From Corynebacterium matruchotii (lineage in GTDB: Bacteria; Actinomycetota; Actinomycetes; Mycobacteriales; Mycobacteriaceae), in contig NZ_CP050134.2 in the NCBI RefSeq assembly GCF_011612265.2, forward strand, positions 2,108,001 to 2,172,000: a DNA stretch of 64,000 nt, given 5' to 3'. Made by a program: the position numbers and the translations under genes. Shown here piece by piece: positions 29,080 through 37,891 of the stretch (positions within the stretch are counted from its first letter, which is position 1; each line of letters opens with the position of its first letter). A model generated the notes under the pieces. The model worked only from the letters and a program-made list of their open reading frames with translations, was not told the DNA's origin and made no database searches.

Positions 29080-30351
29080 ATGGCACACGAGGCAAGTAGT
29101 AAGCGTGATCGAGATGAAGCCCATCTACAAGGGCATTGGTTGCTGGCTAAGCTCGGGAAAAAGGTGCTTCGTCCTGGTGGAAAGAAACTCACCAATTGGA
29201 TGATTGATAATGCGAATCCTACAAATAAGCGTGTAGTGGAATTTGCGCCGGGCTTGGGAATCACAGCTGCTGAAATTCTGGATCGAAACCCGAAAACGTA
29301 TACCGGCGTAGATCAAGACCCGGATGCGGCCACCGCAACCACGTTGTCCACAAAGCAAGCTCGGCTGGGAATCCCTACCGAGGTCATCAATGGTGTGGCA
29401 TCTGATACTGGCTTGCCGGCAGGCTCTGCCGATTTAGTGGTGGGCGAAGCAATGCTCACCATGCAGGGCGAAAAGGGAAAAGCCGCTATTGTTTCCGAGG
29501 CGAATCGCATCCTAGCCACGGGGGGACGATATGCCATTCACGAGCTGCTGCTTACCCCTAATAATGTCGATCAAACGGTTGCCGATAATCTGCGCAAGGC
29601 TCTGGCCACAACGATCAAGGTGAATGCTCGCCCGTTGACTGCCACCGAGTGGAGCGAGCTATTGGAAAATAACGGGTTTAAGGTGCTATCAATCAAGGTG
29701 GCACCCATGGGGTTACTGCAGCCCAAGCAAATGATTGAGGATGAGGGCCCACGGGTATTGAAGATTATGTTTAATCTGGCCCGTAACCCACAGGCACGCA
29801 AGCGGGTCTTGGCAATGCGGAAGGTTTTCAGCGAGAATGCCCAGAATTTAGGCGCCATTTCGATCATCGCGGAGAAGATTTCCGACGTGAAACCTGCCGA
29901 AACAGCGGCATCCGAAGCACCTGAGCCTGAGGCCTCGCCCAAAGTTACCGAGTCCAAGCCACAGGACAGCAAACCCGCAGCTGACGACCCCAAGGCTAAC
30001 GACTCCAAAGCCGAAACGCCCAGCAAACCGGCAGCACCCAACGAAGCAGCAGCTCCCAGCAAAACTGCGGCCGACAAGGTGGTAGAGCCCAGCAAAGCCG
30101 AGACCGCTAAGACCACAGCTCCCAAGGCCACAGCCCACAAAGCTACTTCCACGACCGCAGAAACCGAGGCGGCAGCCCCCAAGGTCGAGGCTTCTAAGAA
30201 AGCCGAGGCCACCCCCGCCAACAGCGCGCAGGCCGGAGCAGATACCAGCAAAAAGCCCGAGGACAAAAAGCCCGAAGCGGCTCAAGACGCCACGCCTAAA
30301 AAGGCTGTCCCCAAGCCACACGATCCACGAACCCGGAACAAGAAGTCATAG
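29080..30351 (+). CDS. SAM-dependent methyltransferase with long Ala/Lys/Pro-rich tail
   Basis: Residues 1-265 form a Rossmann-fold methyltransferase: VVEFAPGLGITAAEIL is the SAM-binding motif I, followed by YTGVDQDPDA. The ATILATGGRYAIHELLL-like stretch and the C-terminal GFKVLSI are typical of class I enzymes. Residues 270-423 are low complexity (Ala, Pro, Lys, Thr, Ser, Glu) and probably disordered, ending in RTRNKKS. Substrate unknown. AAAGGA lies upstream of the start. The last six bases overlap the convergent bPH2 gene. The tail resembles histone-H1-like or ribosome-associated extensions, which is only an analogy. Confidence 0.85.
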   Translation: MAHEASSKRDRDEAHLQGHWLLAKLGKKVLRPGGKKLTNWMIDNANPTNKRVVEFAPGLGITAAEILDRNPKTYTGVDQDPDAATATTLSTKQARLGIPTEVINGVASDTGLPAGSADLVVGEAMLTMQGEKGKAAIVSEANRILATGGRYAIHELLLTPNNVDQTVADNLRKALATTIKVNARPLTATEWSELLENNGFKVLSIKVAPMGLLQPKQMIEDEGPRVLKIMFNLARNPQARKRVLAMRKVFSENAQNLGAISIIAEKISDVKPAETAASEAPEPEASPKVTESKPQDSKPAADDPKANDSKAETPSKPAAPNEAAAPSKTAADKVVEPSKAETAKTTAPKATAHKATSTTAETEAAAPKVEASKKAEATPANSAQAGADTSKKPEDKKPEAAQDATPKKAVPKPHDPRTRNKKS

Positions 30352-31587
30352 CGCTGGTGAGCGATGCCCATGCAATGCCCAAAGCAAGCGCTGGGCATCG
30401 TCTCGATTTAGGTCGCGTCCACTCATGCTCACCGGCCCCTGCACCAGGTGAAGTTTCACCGTAGAAATATTGGTGATTCGCTGGATAGGCCCAGTGAAGA
30501 CGCCAAATTCTTGGATGTGCCGACGAAACACGATGGCGGCACGATGCCCGAAAAAGCCACGGTGTTCGATGGCACAGTCGTCGGTAAGCTCGAATGTTTG
30601 GCGGCGAAAGTCGATGGGGGACACGAGGAATGCGCGGGCTGGGCTGCGGAATTGGGGGTGCGCCGGCTGGTCGGGGTCAACCCGGCACCCGGTGAGCAGT
30701 TCGCACAGCATCATGGCCGTGCGTTTGTCGCCGACGGGGAGGATGGTCATGCCGTCGCTGCGCTCGCCGTAGCCTGCGACGGTGACCTGGACCCGCCACC
30801 AACCAAACGGCCGCCATAGGGCGGTTTTTCGGAGACTGATCGCGTGAACCCGGGACATGTTGAGGGTTTTGCGTTGGAGGTTGGCAAGCCCATAGGAAAC
30901 ATTGATAGTGTCGCCAACTCGATGGGCAGTGAATTGGTAGGAGCCATCAATAGTACGCCAAATGTTGGGGATGGTACTGACGAATACCGGCAGCAGTGCC
31001 GCCAAATGAATATCAAACCCCATGCTGGTGAGGGTAAGCACCAGGGATATGAACGCCGACAGGCTAAAAAGCGACGCCAGCAGGGAACGATAGATGGGGA
31101 TGGGAGGAACGAGGAGTTCGCCTTCGGTGAACTGGCCGAGCAATTGTTTCTTGAGGTTTTCGGCGGCGCGGCGTTTCAGGTAGCGGACTTCAATGCGGGA
31201 GTTATGGCCCCCGGCGGTTTCGATGCGCACGGCGGCCAGCCCGAAAAGTCGCGCATGGAAGGGCTGGACAACATCAATGGCTTGGGTTCGGTCCAGGCGG
31301 GCACTGCGGATTTTGCGCCGAATAAGACCCCACCGAAAGACGATATCGATGTCGGTGACGGTGTAGCTGGTGGCCCGCCACCACAGGAGGGAGGCTCCTG
31401 CGGCTATCACCACACCCGCACCAATGATCCCCGCGGCCTGGAGAGTTTCGGTGCGGTCGTTGGACAGGAGACGGTGGACGAGATCGAAGGTGTAGTCGCT
31501 AAAGGTGGTGACGGCAAAAATAATGGAGGCGACGATAAAGCTCCAGGCACGAAGCACAGGGGTCAGGGGATGGACGCGATGGTTCAT
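30346..31587 (-). CDS. bPH2-domain membrane protein (YdbT-like)
   Basis: About 413 residues containing two membrane-adjacent pleckstrin-like bPH2 (DUF304) modules. Paired hydrophobic segments lie at about 15-35 and 48-70 and again near 170-210. Each pair is followed by the family pattern of a short beta segment with (S)YTVTDIDIVFRWGLIRRKIRSARLD. Members are of unknown function; Bacillus YdbST is linked to resistance to certain bacteriocins. The start at the ATG at 31587 lies four bases after the stop of the shorter bPH2 gene. An upstream TTG would overlap it and looks unlikely. Confidence 0.85.
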   Translation of the reverse strand: MNHRVHPLTPVLRAWSFIVASIIFAVTTFSDYTFDLVHRLLSNDRTETLQAAGIIGAGVVIAAGASLLWWRATSYTVTDIDIVFRWGLIRRKIRSARLDRTQAIDVVQPFHARLFGLAAVRIETAGGHNSRIEVRYLKRRAAENLKKQLLGQFTEGELLVPPIPIYRSLLASLFSLSAFISLVLTLTSMGFDIHLAALLPVFVSTIPNIWRTIDGSYQFTAHRVGDTINVSYGLANLQRKTLNMSRVHAISLRKTALWRPFGWWRVQVTVAGYGERSDGMTILPVGDKRTAMMLCELLTGCRVDPDQPAHPQFRSPARAFLVSPIDFRRQTFELTDDCAIEHRGFFGHRAAIVFRRHIQEFGVFTGPIQRITNISTVKLHLVQGPVSMSGRDLNRDDAQRLLWALHGHRSPAL

Positions 31588-31591
31588 GGGT

Positions 31592-32071
31592 TTATAGGTC
31601 AATCATGTTTTCTTTTGCTCGCCGGGCAATGCGAGCCCGGAGCTCATCGGCGAGGTCGGCATCGAGTCCGGGGATTTTGGCGTCAACACTGGCGGATGCG
31701 GTGTGCAATCGCAGGGTTTTCAGCCCGTACCTGCGTTCGATTGGTCCTTGGCTCACATCGAGATATTGGACCCGCCCATAGGGAACGACGGTAAAGGTAT
31801 GCCAGAGTTTTCCCTTGCTGAGCAGTAAATCGTTGTCGGTTTCGAGCCAGCCAAGGCGATAAACCTGGCGGGGGATGAGCCAAATCTGCCACAGCAGAAA
31901 AATCCCGGCAATAATGGCGAGATAATAGCCCCAATGAATGCCCCAATATTCGTCGTCAAAATATCGTGCCCACACAACCGCACCACCAGTAGCAATGATG
32001 CACCAAGGGATGCGGGCAAGATAGCGCACCTTAATCAGGTCCGGCGACACGGGGGTGAGAGTTTCGTCCAT
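31592..32071 (-). CDS. bPH2-domain membrane protein (YdbS-like)
   Basis: 159 residues with two membrane helices (about 18-55) followed by one bPH2 module. The recognisable stretch is VYRLGWLETDNDLLLSKGKLW and then VPYGRVQYLDVSQGPIERRYGL, where the arginine-rich loop is typical of the YdbS/YdbT family. It is first in a two-gene unit with the larger bPH2 protein; paired YdbS/YdbT genes are common in Gram-positive bacteria. Probably a membrane complex of both; role unknown. Confidence 0.87.
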   Translation of the reverse strand: MDETLTPVSPDLIKVRYLARIPWCIIATGGAVVWARYFDDEYWGIHWGYYLAIIAGIFLLWQIWLIPRQVYRLGWLETDNDLLLSKGKLWHTFTVVPYGRVQYLDVSQGPIERRYGLKTLRLHTASASVDAKIPGLDADLADELRARIARRAKENMIDL

Positions 32072-32229
32072 AGCGGGTTCTACTTTAGTGGACGTCGAAA
32101 AGCGTACCGCTCAGTCTGCCACTACCAAGCATGTTATCAATTTTGTTACATTCGGCACCCGTGGGCACAAAACCGCACTTTACGACGCCGCATTGCGCGC
32201 AATAGAGCGCTATTATATCACGGATCAAA

Positions 32230-32245
32230 TAGACCAAGCTGTACA
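32230..32245. promoter_or_regulatory. McbR-like site upstream of metQNI
   Basis: TAGACCAAGCTGTACA differs from the metX site at one of 16 positions and keeps the TAGAC half-site exactly. It lies 72 bases before the metQ start. The second half (GTACA) is weaker than the McbR consensus GTCTA. Confidence 0.5.
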
Positions 32246-32317
32246 TTTTTGAGCAACTGCGCTAGGGTCAACTGCTAGTTAAATACACGCATACCTAAGG
32301 ATGAAGATTTCAACATT

Positions 32318-33208
32318 ATGGGCATTCGTTTCACCCGCCTCATAGCAGCCACCGCCGCCACCGTTATAGCCGCCACCAGCCTGGTTGCCTGCTCCAGCAA
32401 CAGCAATTCCACCAGCGCCAATGGCGAAACCACCATCCGCATTGGCACCACCGACGCGGAAAAGAAAGCCTGGGAAGTATTCGAACAGAAAGCCAAAGAA
32501 AACGGCATCAAACTGGAGGTCACAAGCTTTGGTGACTATAACACTCCCAATCTAGCGCTGTCCCAAGACCAAATCGACGTGAACCTATTCCAACACCTGA
32601 AATTCCTCGCGGAATATAATGTTGCTAACAAGGACAATCTCACCCCGGTCGGCGCCACCGAAATTGTTCCTTTGGCCCTATTCTGGAAGGATCACACTGG
32701 CCTCGACGGCATTGATGGACAAGAAGTCGCCATCCCCAACGACCCCTCCAACCAGGGGCGCGCCATTAACGTGCTGGTGCAAGCCAAACTGGTCACGCTG
32801 AAGGACGACACGAAAAACACTGTCACCCCCACCCCAGAAGACATCGACCCGGACAAATCCAAGGTGAAGGTCGTGCCGGTTGACGCCGCCGAAACCACGG
32901 TCGCCTACGGCGAGGGCAAGCCGGCAATCATTAATAACACCTACCTCGACCGAGCCAATATCGATCCAAAATTATCTGTCTTCGCCGACGACCCCAAGTC
33001 GGAGGTTGCCGAACCCTACATCAATGCCTTTGTGGTCAAACACGACCGCAAGGATGAGGAAGTCTTCCAGAAGCTGACAGAGCTATGGCATACCCAAGAG
33101 GTGCAGGATGCCGTCGCCGAGGACTCCAAGGGCACATCAATACCGGTCACGCGTTCCGCCGAGGATTTGCAAAAGATCCTGGAGCGGCTAGAACAGTCCA
33201 ACAAATAA
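32318..33208 (+). CDS. metQ: Methionine ABC transporter substrate-binding lipoprotein
   Basis: NlpA/MetQ-family lipoprotein of 296 residues that captures methionine outside the membrane. The lipoprotein signal peptide ends in LVAC (Cys at residue 25), followed by a Ser/Asn-rich linker and the binding domain. Typical stretches are FGDYNTPNLALSQDQIDVNLFQH, interrupted by variation, and the family-wide AIPNDPSNQGRA. It heads metQNI: metN follows after a hairpin and metI overlaps metN. Regulation by methionine or McbR is suggested by the upstream site. Confidence 0.95.
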   Translation: MGIRFTRLIAATAATVIAATSLVACSSNSNSTSANGETTIRIGTTDAEKKAWEVFEQKAKENGIKLEVTSFGDYNTPNLALSQDQIDVNLFQHLKFLAEYNVANKDNLTPVGATEIVPLALFWKDHTGLDGIDGQEVAIPNDPSNQGRAINVLVQAKLVTLKDDTKNTVTPTPEDIDPDKSKVKVVPVDAAETTVAYGEGKPAIINNTYLDRANIDPKLSVFADDPKSEVAEPYINAFVVKHDRKDEEVFQKLTELWHTQEVQDAVAEDSKGTSIPVTRSAEDLQKILERLEQSNK

Positions 33209-33223
33209 TTCCCTCAGCCCACA

Positions 33224-33257
33224 CCTAAAACCCCGGTAATACCACTGGGGTTTTAGG
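33224..33257 (+). terminator. Intercistronic hairpin between metQ and metN
   Basis: CCTAAAACCCC pairs perfectly with GGGGTTTTAGG around a 12-base loop. No U-run follows. Such a hairpin would stabilise metQ mRNA or reduce readthrough, giving more binding protein than ATPase. Confidence 0.65.
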
Positions 33258-33284
33258 GATTTAACCTCAAGAAAGAGGCTTCAG

Positions 33285-34316
33285 GTGATCGGTACCCAAA
33301 TCGAATTCAAAAATCTCTCTAAAACATTCCCGTCACGCAAAAAAGGTGCTGAGAACGTTGTTGCGCTCAGTGATATTAATCTCACCGTAGCACCTGGTGA
33401 AATCATTGGCATCATTGGCTACTCCGGCGCCGGCAAGTCCACACTTGTGCGCATGATTAATGGCCTCGACACGCCCACCAGCGGTGAAGTGCTTCTCGAC
33501 GGCACCAATATCGTGGGCATGAAGGAAAAAGAACTCCGAGCTGTGCGCCGCAATATCGGCATGATCTTCCAACAGTTCAACCTCATGAATTCGCGCACCG
33601 CCGCCGGCAACATCGACTACCCACTCAAGCTCGCGGGCATCCCCAAAGACGAGCGAGACGAACGAGTGGCCGAACTTCTCGACTTCGTGGGCCTCTCCGA
33701 TCGAGGCAGTAACTACCCTGAACAGCTTTCCGGCGGCCAAAAACAGCGCGTCGGCATCGCCCGCGCACTCGCCAGCAACCCCGCCCTCCTGCTTGCCGAC
33801 GAAGCCACGTCCGCCCTCGACCCAGAAACCACGCATGAAGTCCTCCACCTCCTGCGGAAAGTCAACCAGGACTTAGGCATCACCATCGTGGTCATCACCC
33901 ATGAAATGGAAGTGGTTCGCGCCATCGCCGACAAGGTAGCGGTCATGGAAAACGGCAAAATCATGGAGTACGGCACCACCTACGAAGTGTTTTCCAACCC
34001 CAAAACCGTGGTGGCCCAAAAATTCGTGGCCACTTCACTACGGAACACCCCCGACACCATCGAATCGGAGGAACTGCTTTCCCACGAAGGACGCCTCTTC
34101 ACCATCAACCTCACGGAAGAATCCGGCTTCTTCGCCGCCGCCGCAGAAGCCCGCAGCAACGGGGCGTCGATCGGCATTGTGCATGGTGGCGTCACCACTT
34201 TGCAACGCCACTCCTTTGGCAAAGTCACGGTCCGCCTGACCGGCCCAAAATCTGCGATCGACGACTTCCACAACCGGTTGCAGCGCACCACCGACATTAA
34301 GGAGATCCTGCGATGA
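33285..34316 (+). CDS. metN: Methionine ABC transporter ATPase
   Basis: 343-residue ATP-binding subunit. Walker A GYSGAGKST (45-53), the Q-loop within GMIFQQFNLMNSRT, signature LSGGQKQRVGIARAL, Walker B LLLADEATSALDPET and the H-loop VITHEMEV are all present. Residues about 265-343 form the regulatory NIL domain, which in MetN binds methionine and inhibits transport. The start is a GTG at 33285 with GAGG six bases upstream. Its stop overlaps the metI start (ATGA). Confidence 0.97.
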   Translation: MIGTQIEFKNLSKTFPSRKKGAENVVALSDINLTVAPGEIIGIIGYSGAGKSTLVRMINGLDTPTSGEVLLDGTNIVGMKEKELRAVRRNIGMIFQQFNLMNSRTAAGNIDYPLKLAGIPKDERDERVAELLDFVGLSDRGSNYPEQLSGGQKQRVGIARALASNPALLLADEATSALDPETTHEVLHLLRKVNQDLGITIVVITHEMEVVRAIADKVAVMENGKIMEYGTTYEVFSNPKTVVAQKFVATSLRNTPDTIESEELLSHEGRLFTINLTEESGFFAAAAEARSNGASIGIVHGGVTTLQRHSFGKVTVRLTGPKSAIDDFHNRLQRTTDIKEILR

Positions 34317-34999
34317 CCACTGCTATTCTGGCCGCCGGCGAAACCAATTGGAATCGGCTCGCCGGCCCATTCCAGGAAGCCATCGTCGACACCCTGGTCA
34401 TGGTCGGCACCACCCTCGTCATTGGTGGACTGTGCGGCCTCATCCTGGGCATGCTGCTCTACACCACCCGCGCCGGGGGCATCCTTCAAAACAAGTTCAT
34501 TTTCGGGCTCCTCAACATCCTGGTTAACTTTGTTCGCCCCATCCCCTTCATCATTCTGCTTGTCACCCTCGGCCCCCTGACGAAAGCCCTGGTGGGCAGC
34601 CAAATTGGTCGGGACGCCGCCATTGTCGGCATGTCGGTCGCCGCGACCTTCGGGGTGGCGCGCATCGTGGAGCAAAACCTTGTGACCATTGACCCAGGCA
34701 TGATTGAAGCCGCCCGAGCCATGGGGGCTAGCCCCTGGCAGATCATCACCGGCGTGATCATCCGCGAGGCCTTGGGACCGCTGGTGTTGGGTTATACCTT
34801 CTGTTTCATTGCCATTGTGGACATGTCCGCCATGGCCGGTTATATCGGTGGCGGCGGGCTTGGTGACTTTGCCATCACCAAGGGATATCGGGCCTTTAAC
34901 CTGGAGGTCACCTATGTGACCACGTTCATGATTATCATTATCGTGCAGATCGCCCAGCTCTTGGGCAACTGGTTGTCCCGAAAGATCATGCGCCGCTAG
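34313..34999 (+). CDS. metI: Methionine ABC transporter permease
   Basis: 228-residue integral membrane subunit with five or six helices. The ATPase-contact EAA loop reads EAARAMGASPWQIITGVIIREALGP at about residues 131-156, broken here only for description. It overlaps metN by four bases and completes metQNI. No terminator is visible in the 40 bases before the convergent sucrase/ferredoxin-like gene. Confidence 0.96.
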   Translation: MTTAILAAGETNWNRLAGPFQEAIVDTLVMVGTTLVIGGLCGLILGMLLYTTRAGGILQNKFIFGLLNILVNFVRPIPFIILLVTLGPLTKALVGSQIGRDAAIVGMSVAATFGVARIVEQNLVTIDPGMIEAARAMGASPWQIITGVIIREALGPLVLGYTFCFIAIVDMSAMAGYIGGGGLGDFAITKGYRAFNLEVTYVTTFMIIIIVQIAQLLGNWLSRKIMRR

Positions 35000-35040
35000 C
35001 CAATGGTTGATTAGTGGTTGGCTAATTGGCTGGGAGTCAG

Positions 35041-36048
35041 CTATGCCCTAGCCACACTGGTAGCCACCCATACCTGAGCGGTTTTAGGCTGGTCCCCACA
35101 GCTGGGAATAACCCCCGAAGCTTCCCGCTGTTCCAGGGTCACCAGCCACCCTCGACCATCCCGATGGGTGACCAGCAGCTTTTCTGCTCCTTGGCCTTGG
35201 GCCGAGGGTTCCGCACTGGTAGCAGTGGCGGCATCGGTCGCAGCGGCCGCAACGGTAAGAACGCCGGGACGAGGCGTCTCACCCTGATCGAATATTTTTT
35301 CTAAAACCGCTATCTCGGCCACCTGCTGCTGGCTGGTGAAGATTCCCCGGCCTCGATTCCCCGGCAAAAACAGTTTATCCTGCAGGGCATAGCTGTATAC
35401 GTCTTGAGCGGCACGGGAATTCAGCCGCCCATAAAAATAGGCCCAGGGAAACAACATCATGGAGGGGGCGAAGCGATGCCCCTTCGTGTGGCTGCATTCC
35501 CAGATCGGCGTATCCGGGAATGCCCGCACCAGGTCCTGGGCGATGGGCCGCCCTTTGATCGCACAACAACGATCCCGTTTAGCATGTGTACAAACAAGAA
35601 GCTGTGGTTCGGTGATCACGCGTGCTCGTTCCGGGACGGTATCGGGGCTGGTAAGATCCAGCTCCCCCAACTCATCAATGCTGCTAATCATCAGATGCTT
35701 GGTGATCCCTTGCTCACAAAACACCAGGTAAGTATTGTGTTCTGGGCCGCACTGTCGGCCGATACGCCCCGGCTTACGGATGAGATAAAGACCAGGGAGC
35801 TGCTTGAGCGTTTCGGTGTCGGCCGCACTAAAGGTACCGCCGTCGAGTATGTCGTGGCTCCACGGACCGGCATGCTCGTAAAGAACGAAGACACCACCGG
35901 TACGAGCACTACCAGGCAGGGGTTCTGCCGCAACATCCGAACAGAATGTTCTGGACGAGGGGAGCGCACAGGCATTGGCAGCAAAGGGATCGTAGCCCAC
36001 GGCACTGGGATAGGAATCGGCGGATTCGATGGGGTTGGCGGCATTCAT
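35041..36048 (-). CDS. Sucrase/ferredoxin-like family protein
   Basis: 335-residue cytoplasmic protein of the sucrase/ferredoxin-like family, which has a thioredoxin-like [2Fe-2S] fold; the sucrase label comes from an early observation and no enzymatic role is firm. The cluster region CTHAKRDRCCAIKGRPIA carries three Cys, and ECSHTKGHRFAPSMMLFPWA follows as the family's second hallmark. An Ala/Thr/Gln-rich insertion near residues 270-295 precedes the last strand. AAGGAA lies upstream of the ATG. A redox role is inferred. Confidence 0.9.
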   Translation of the reverse strand: MNAANPIESADSYPSAVGYDPFAANACALPSSRTFCSDVAAEPLPGSARTGGVFVLYEHAGPWSHDILDGGTFSAADTETLKQLPGLYLIRKPGRIGRQCGPEHNTYLVFCEQGITKHLMISSIDELGELDLTSPDTVPERARVITEPQLLVCTHAKRDRCCAIKGRPIAQDLVRAFPDTPIWECSHTKGHRFAPSMMLFPWAYFYGRLNSRAAQDVYSYALQDKLFLPGNRGRGIFTSQQQVAEIAVLEKIFDQGETPRPGVLTVAAAATDAATATSAEPSAQGQGAEKLLVTHRDGRGWLVTLEQREASGVIPSCGDQPKTAQVWVATSVARA

Positions 36049-36202
36049 GGTTCCTTAAGTGTATGGGTTGGCATGCCCGGAGGAAACTTGAGAGTCTTAC
36101 ACCGAATCAGGCGGCACCTCCCCAACACGCACAACCTGCCCAGGGCCTACCCACAACGCCGATCAGGACACCGCGCAGAATGCCGACACCAAGCTAGCAC
36201 AA

Positions 36203-36292
36203 CTGCTGAGCTGGGGTAACAAACATGCTGTTCTGCCACCTGCGACTTCCAGCCGATAGCACCTTCGCTTAACCAGAACTCCAGCTCAGCAC
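36203..36292 (+). repeat. Intergenic palindromic repeat, type 2
   Basis: 90 bp: CTGCTGAGCTGGGGTAAC followed by AAACATGCTG, ending AACTCCAGCTCAGCAC. Confidence 0.87.
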
Positions 36293-36359
36293 TTCCACTA
36301 CTCCCCCGCTGCCGCCCGGTTATCAACCATTGCCACCCCATCTGGCACCCACGCCGCGG

Positions 36360-36431
36360 ACTCCAAGCTGTACTTTCTCGATTCAGTACCAACCAAGGGC
36401 GGCCCCACAGGCCAGAACTCCAGCTCAGCAC
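36360..36431 (+). repeat. Intergenic palindromic repeat, type 1
   Basis: 72 bp. AAGCTGTACTTTCTCGATTC leads, a 29-base unique core follows, and AACTCCAGCTCAGCAC closes. Confidence 0.87.
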
Positions 36432-36582
36432 ATCACCTACCCCCACACACACCAGCTTCAACACGCCAACCTCCGCCCCAAACCCCGACAATGACCACAG
36501 CAACCACAGGCACCAAGGAAACCCGCGCAACTGGCACGTCCGCCACAGCCGACGCAGTCGGCAAAACCACCTTCCACCGCGG

Positions 36583-36598
36583 TAGTCCAGCTCAGCAG
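36583..36598. repeat. Right half-site of the palindromic repeat
   Basis: TAGTCCAGCTCAGCA without a left partner at 72 or 90 bp; probably a decayed unit. Confidence 0.5.
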
Positions 36599-36790
36599 TT
36601 CTATTTCCCCATAGCTTCTCGTTCAACCAGCACATCTCATCTTGGCAAGAGCTAGCCCATAAACCAACACATCAGTCATCGAGTCATATGGCCAAAAGGG
36701 CAATGTTAGTGGCATAACCGCAGCATATCGGTTTGACAACGATCGTTCCGATAATACGCAGTCGTACTCGCCAATCCCTGTTACAGAAGT

Positions 36791-36796
36791 TACTAT
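36791..36796 (+). promoter_or_regulatory. Candidate -10 box, leaderless lipoprotein transcript
   Basis: TACTAT ends six bases before the ATG at 36803, and there is no Shine-Dalgarno. Same geometry as upp and the gene at 37499. Confidence 0.45.
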
Positions 36797-36802
36797 TGTG
36801 AT

Positions 36803-37453
36803 ATGAGTGAAAAGAATCTGACCCCCCGAACCTTAGCCATCATCATTACCGTTGCGGCGCTCATCCTCGCTGCCTGCAATAACAGCGACAGCAACACGAG
36901 CAAACCCGCAAACACCGCCAGTACCGCCCAACCCCCCTCCGCCACCGCACCCCCCACCTCCGAACAGCCCGCATCCACCAGCCCCAACGCTCCAGCTGCA
37001 ACCACCGCAAGCAATAATGCTGAGGGCAACACAAACCCAGGCACAAACCAAAACACCGAGGAAGGGAAACTCGTCCCCATTGGGATGATCGTCGGCAATT
37101 ATGACGACTACGATCAGGTCACCATTAATTTCGCCGGCACCAACACTCCCGAATGGACCGCTGAATACATCGATAATCCCACCCAGCAGGGCAGCGGCCG
37201 ACCCATCAAATATGATGGCGACCATGCACTAAACCTATACATCAAAAACGTTGCCATGCCGTTCGAAGTCGGGCGAGACGATCCAAATCTCAGCCCAGTA
37301 CCGGGCATAGGGCCGGCAGTGTCAGAAGTGCGTTCCGGCGGCACATTCGAAGGACAAGCCCAATTTGTTATTGGCCTCAAAGACAGCAAACATCCCTACA
37401 AAGTCCACACAGAACAAAACCCCACCAGGCTCATCATCGACGTACAGCATTAA
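36803..37453 (+). CDS. AMIN-like domain lipoprotein
   Basis: 216-residue lipoprotein. The signal peptide ends in the lipobox LILAAC (Cys about 26), followed by a 65-residue Asn/Thr/Pro/Ala-rich linker and an AMIN-like domain (about 95-216) that ends TRLIIDVQH, the family's typical last strand. AMIN-type domains bind peptidoglycan or guide envelope proteins, so attachment to the outer membrane face and a cell-wall role are likely. No Shine-Dalgarno; a leaderless start is probable. Confidence 0.87.
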   Translation: MSEKNLTPRTLAIIITVAALILAACNNSDSNTSKPANTASTAQPPSATAPPTSEQPASTSPNAPAATTASNNAEGNTNPGTNQNTEEGKLVPIGMIVGNYDDYDQVTINFAGTNTPEWTAEYIDNPTQQGSGRPIKYDGDHALNLYIKNVAMPFEVGRDDPNLSPVPGIGPAVSEVRSGGTFEGQAQFVIGLKDSKHPYKVHTEQNPTRLIIDVQH

Positions 37454-37486
37454 CCGCATAGCCCAAACCAGCAAGGTCGGACATGC

Positions 37487-37492
37487 TAGCGT
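37487..37492 (+). promoter_or_regulatory. Candidate -10 box, leaderless membrane protein transcript
   Basis: TAGCGT ends six bases before the ATG at 37499, with no Shine-Dalgarno. The gene may thus have its own promoter rather than depend on the lipoprotein gene. Confidence 0.4.
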
Positions 37493-37498
37493 GTTACC

Positions 37499-37891
37499 AT
37501 GACTGCCACCCCTCAGACTCCACTCGTAGTCCGCATCGCGTCCTCCGCGCTGTTGAGCTGCGCGGTTGCTGTATTATCGACCGATCTCCCCAAAAATATG
37601 CGGGCCATCATCATGGTGACATGCATCGCAGTCGGCATAATGGTTATCTACACCCACCCCTACCGCAAACAGGTCCAACAGTTTCTTGCCAGCCATAATG
37701 TGAAACCGCAACCACGTCTCACCGATATGCTGCCCGTCATAGTGGTCTGGATTGCATTACTCCTGGTCCCGGTTTTCGCCCCAGCCCCATGGTGGCTCAC
37801 AACCATATGCTGGCTGGGGATTTTCGCGTGGATGTGGATAGTATTCCCCATCATCGACGGTACCCGGTCGCTGCGGAGGCTAGCGTCGTAA
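37499..37891 (+). CDS. Four-helix membrane protein of unknown function
   Basis: 130 residues with hydrophobic segments at about 9-27, 35-50, 76-94 and 97-117. The loop HPYRKQVQQFLASHNVKPQPRLTD between helices 2 and 3 is basic and probably cytoplasmic. No family recognised. Its 3' end overlaps that of the convergent TIGR03943 gene by 12 bases. Confidence 0.75.
   Translation: MTATPQTPLVVRIASSALLSCAVAVLSTDLPKNMRAIIMVTCIAVGIMVIYTHPYRKQVQQFLASHNVKPQPRLTDMLPVIVVWIALLLVPVFAPAPWWLTTICWLGIFAWMWIVFPIIDGTRSLRRLAS

Larger units (their letters stand above)
36049..36802. other. Divergent intergenic region, repeat cluster 4
   Basis: 754 bases holding a type 2 and a type 1 unit 67 bases apart and a right half-site. 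The AMIN-like lipoprotein promoter is at the right end. No gene recognised. Confidence 0.65.

Noticed and set aside
32055..32252. 65-codon plus-strand frame upstream of metQ
   Set aside because: It starts inside the bPH2 gene start, lacks a ribosome-binding site and would cover the metQ regulatory region.
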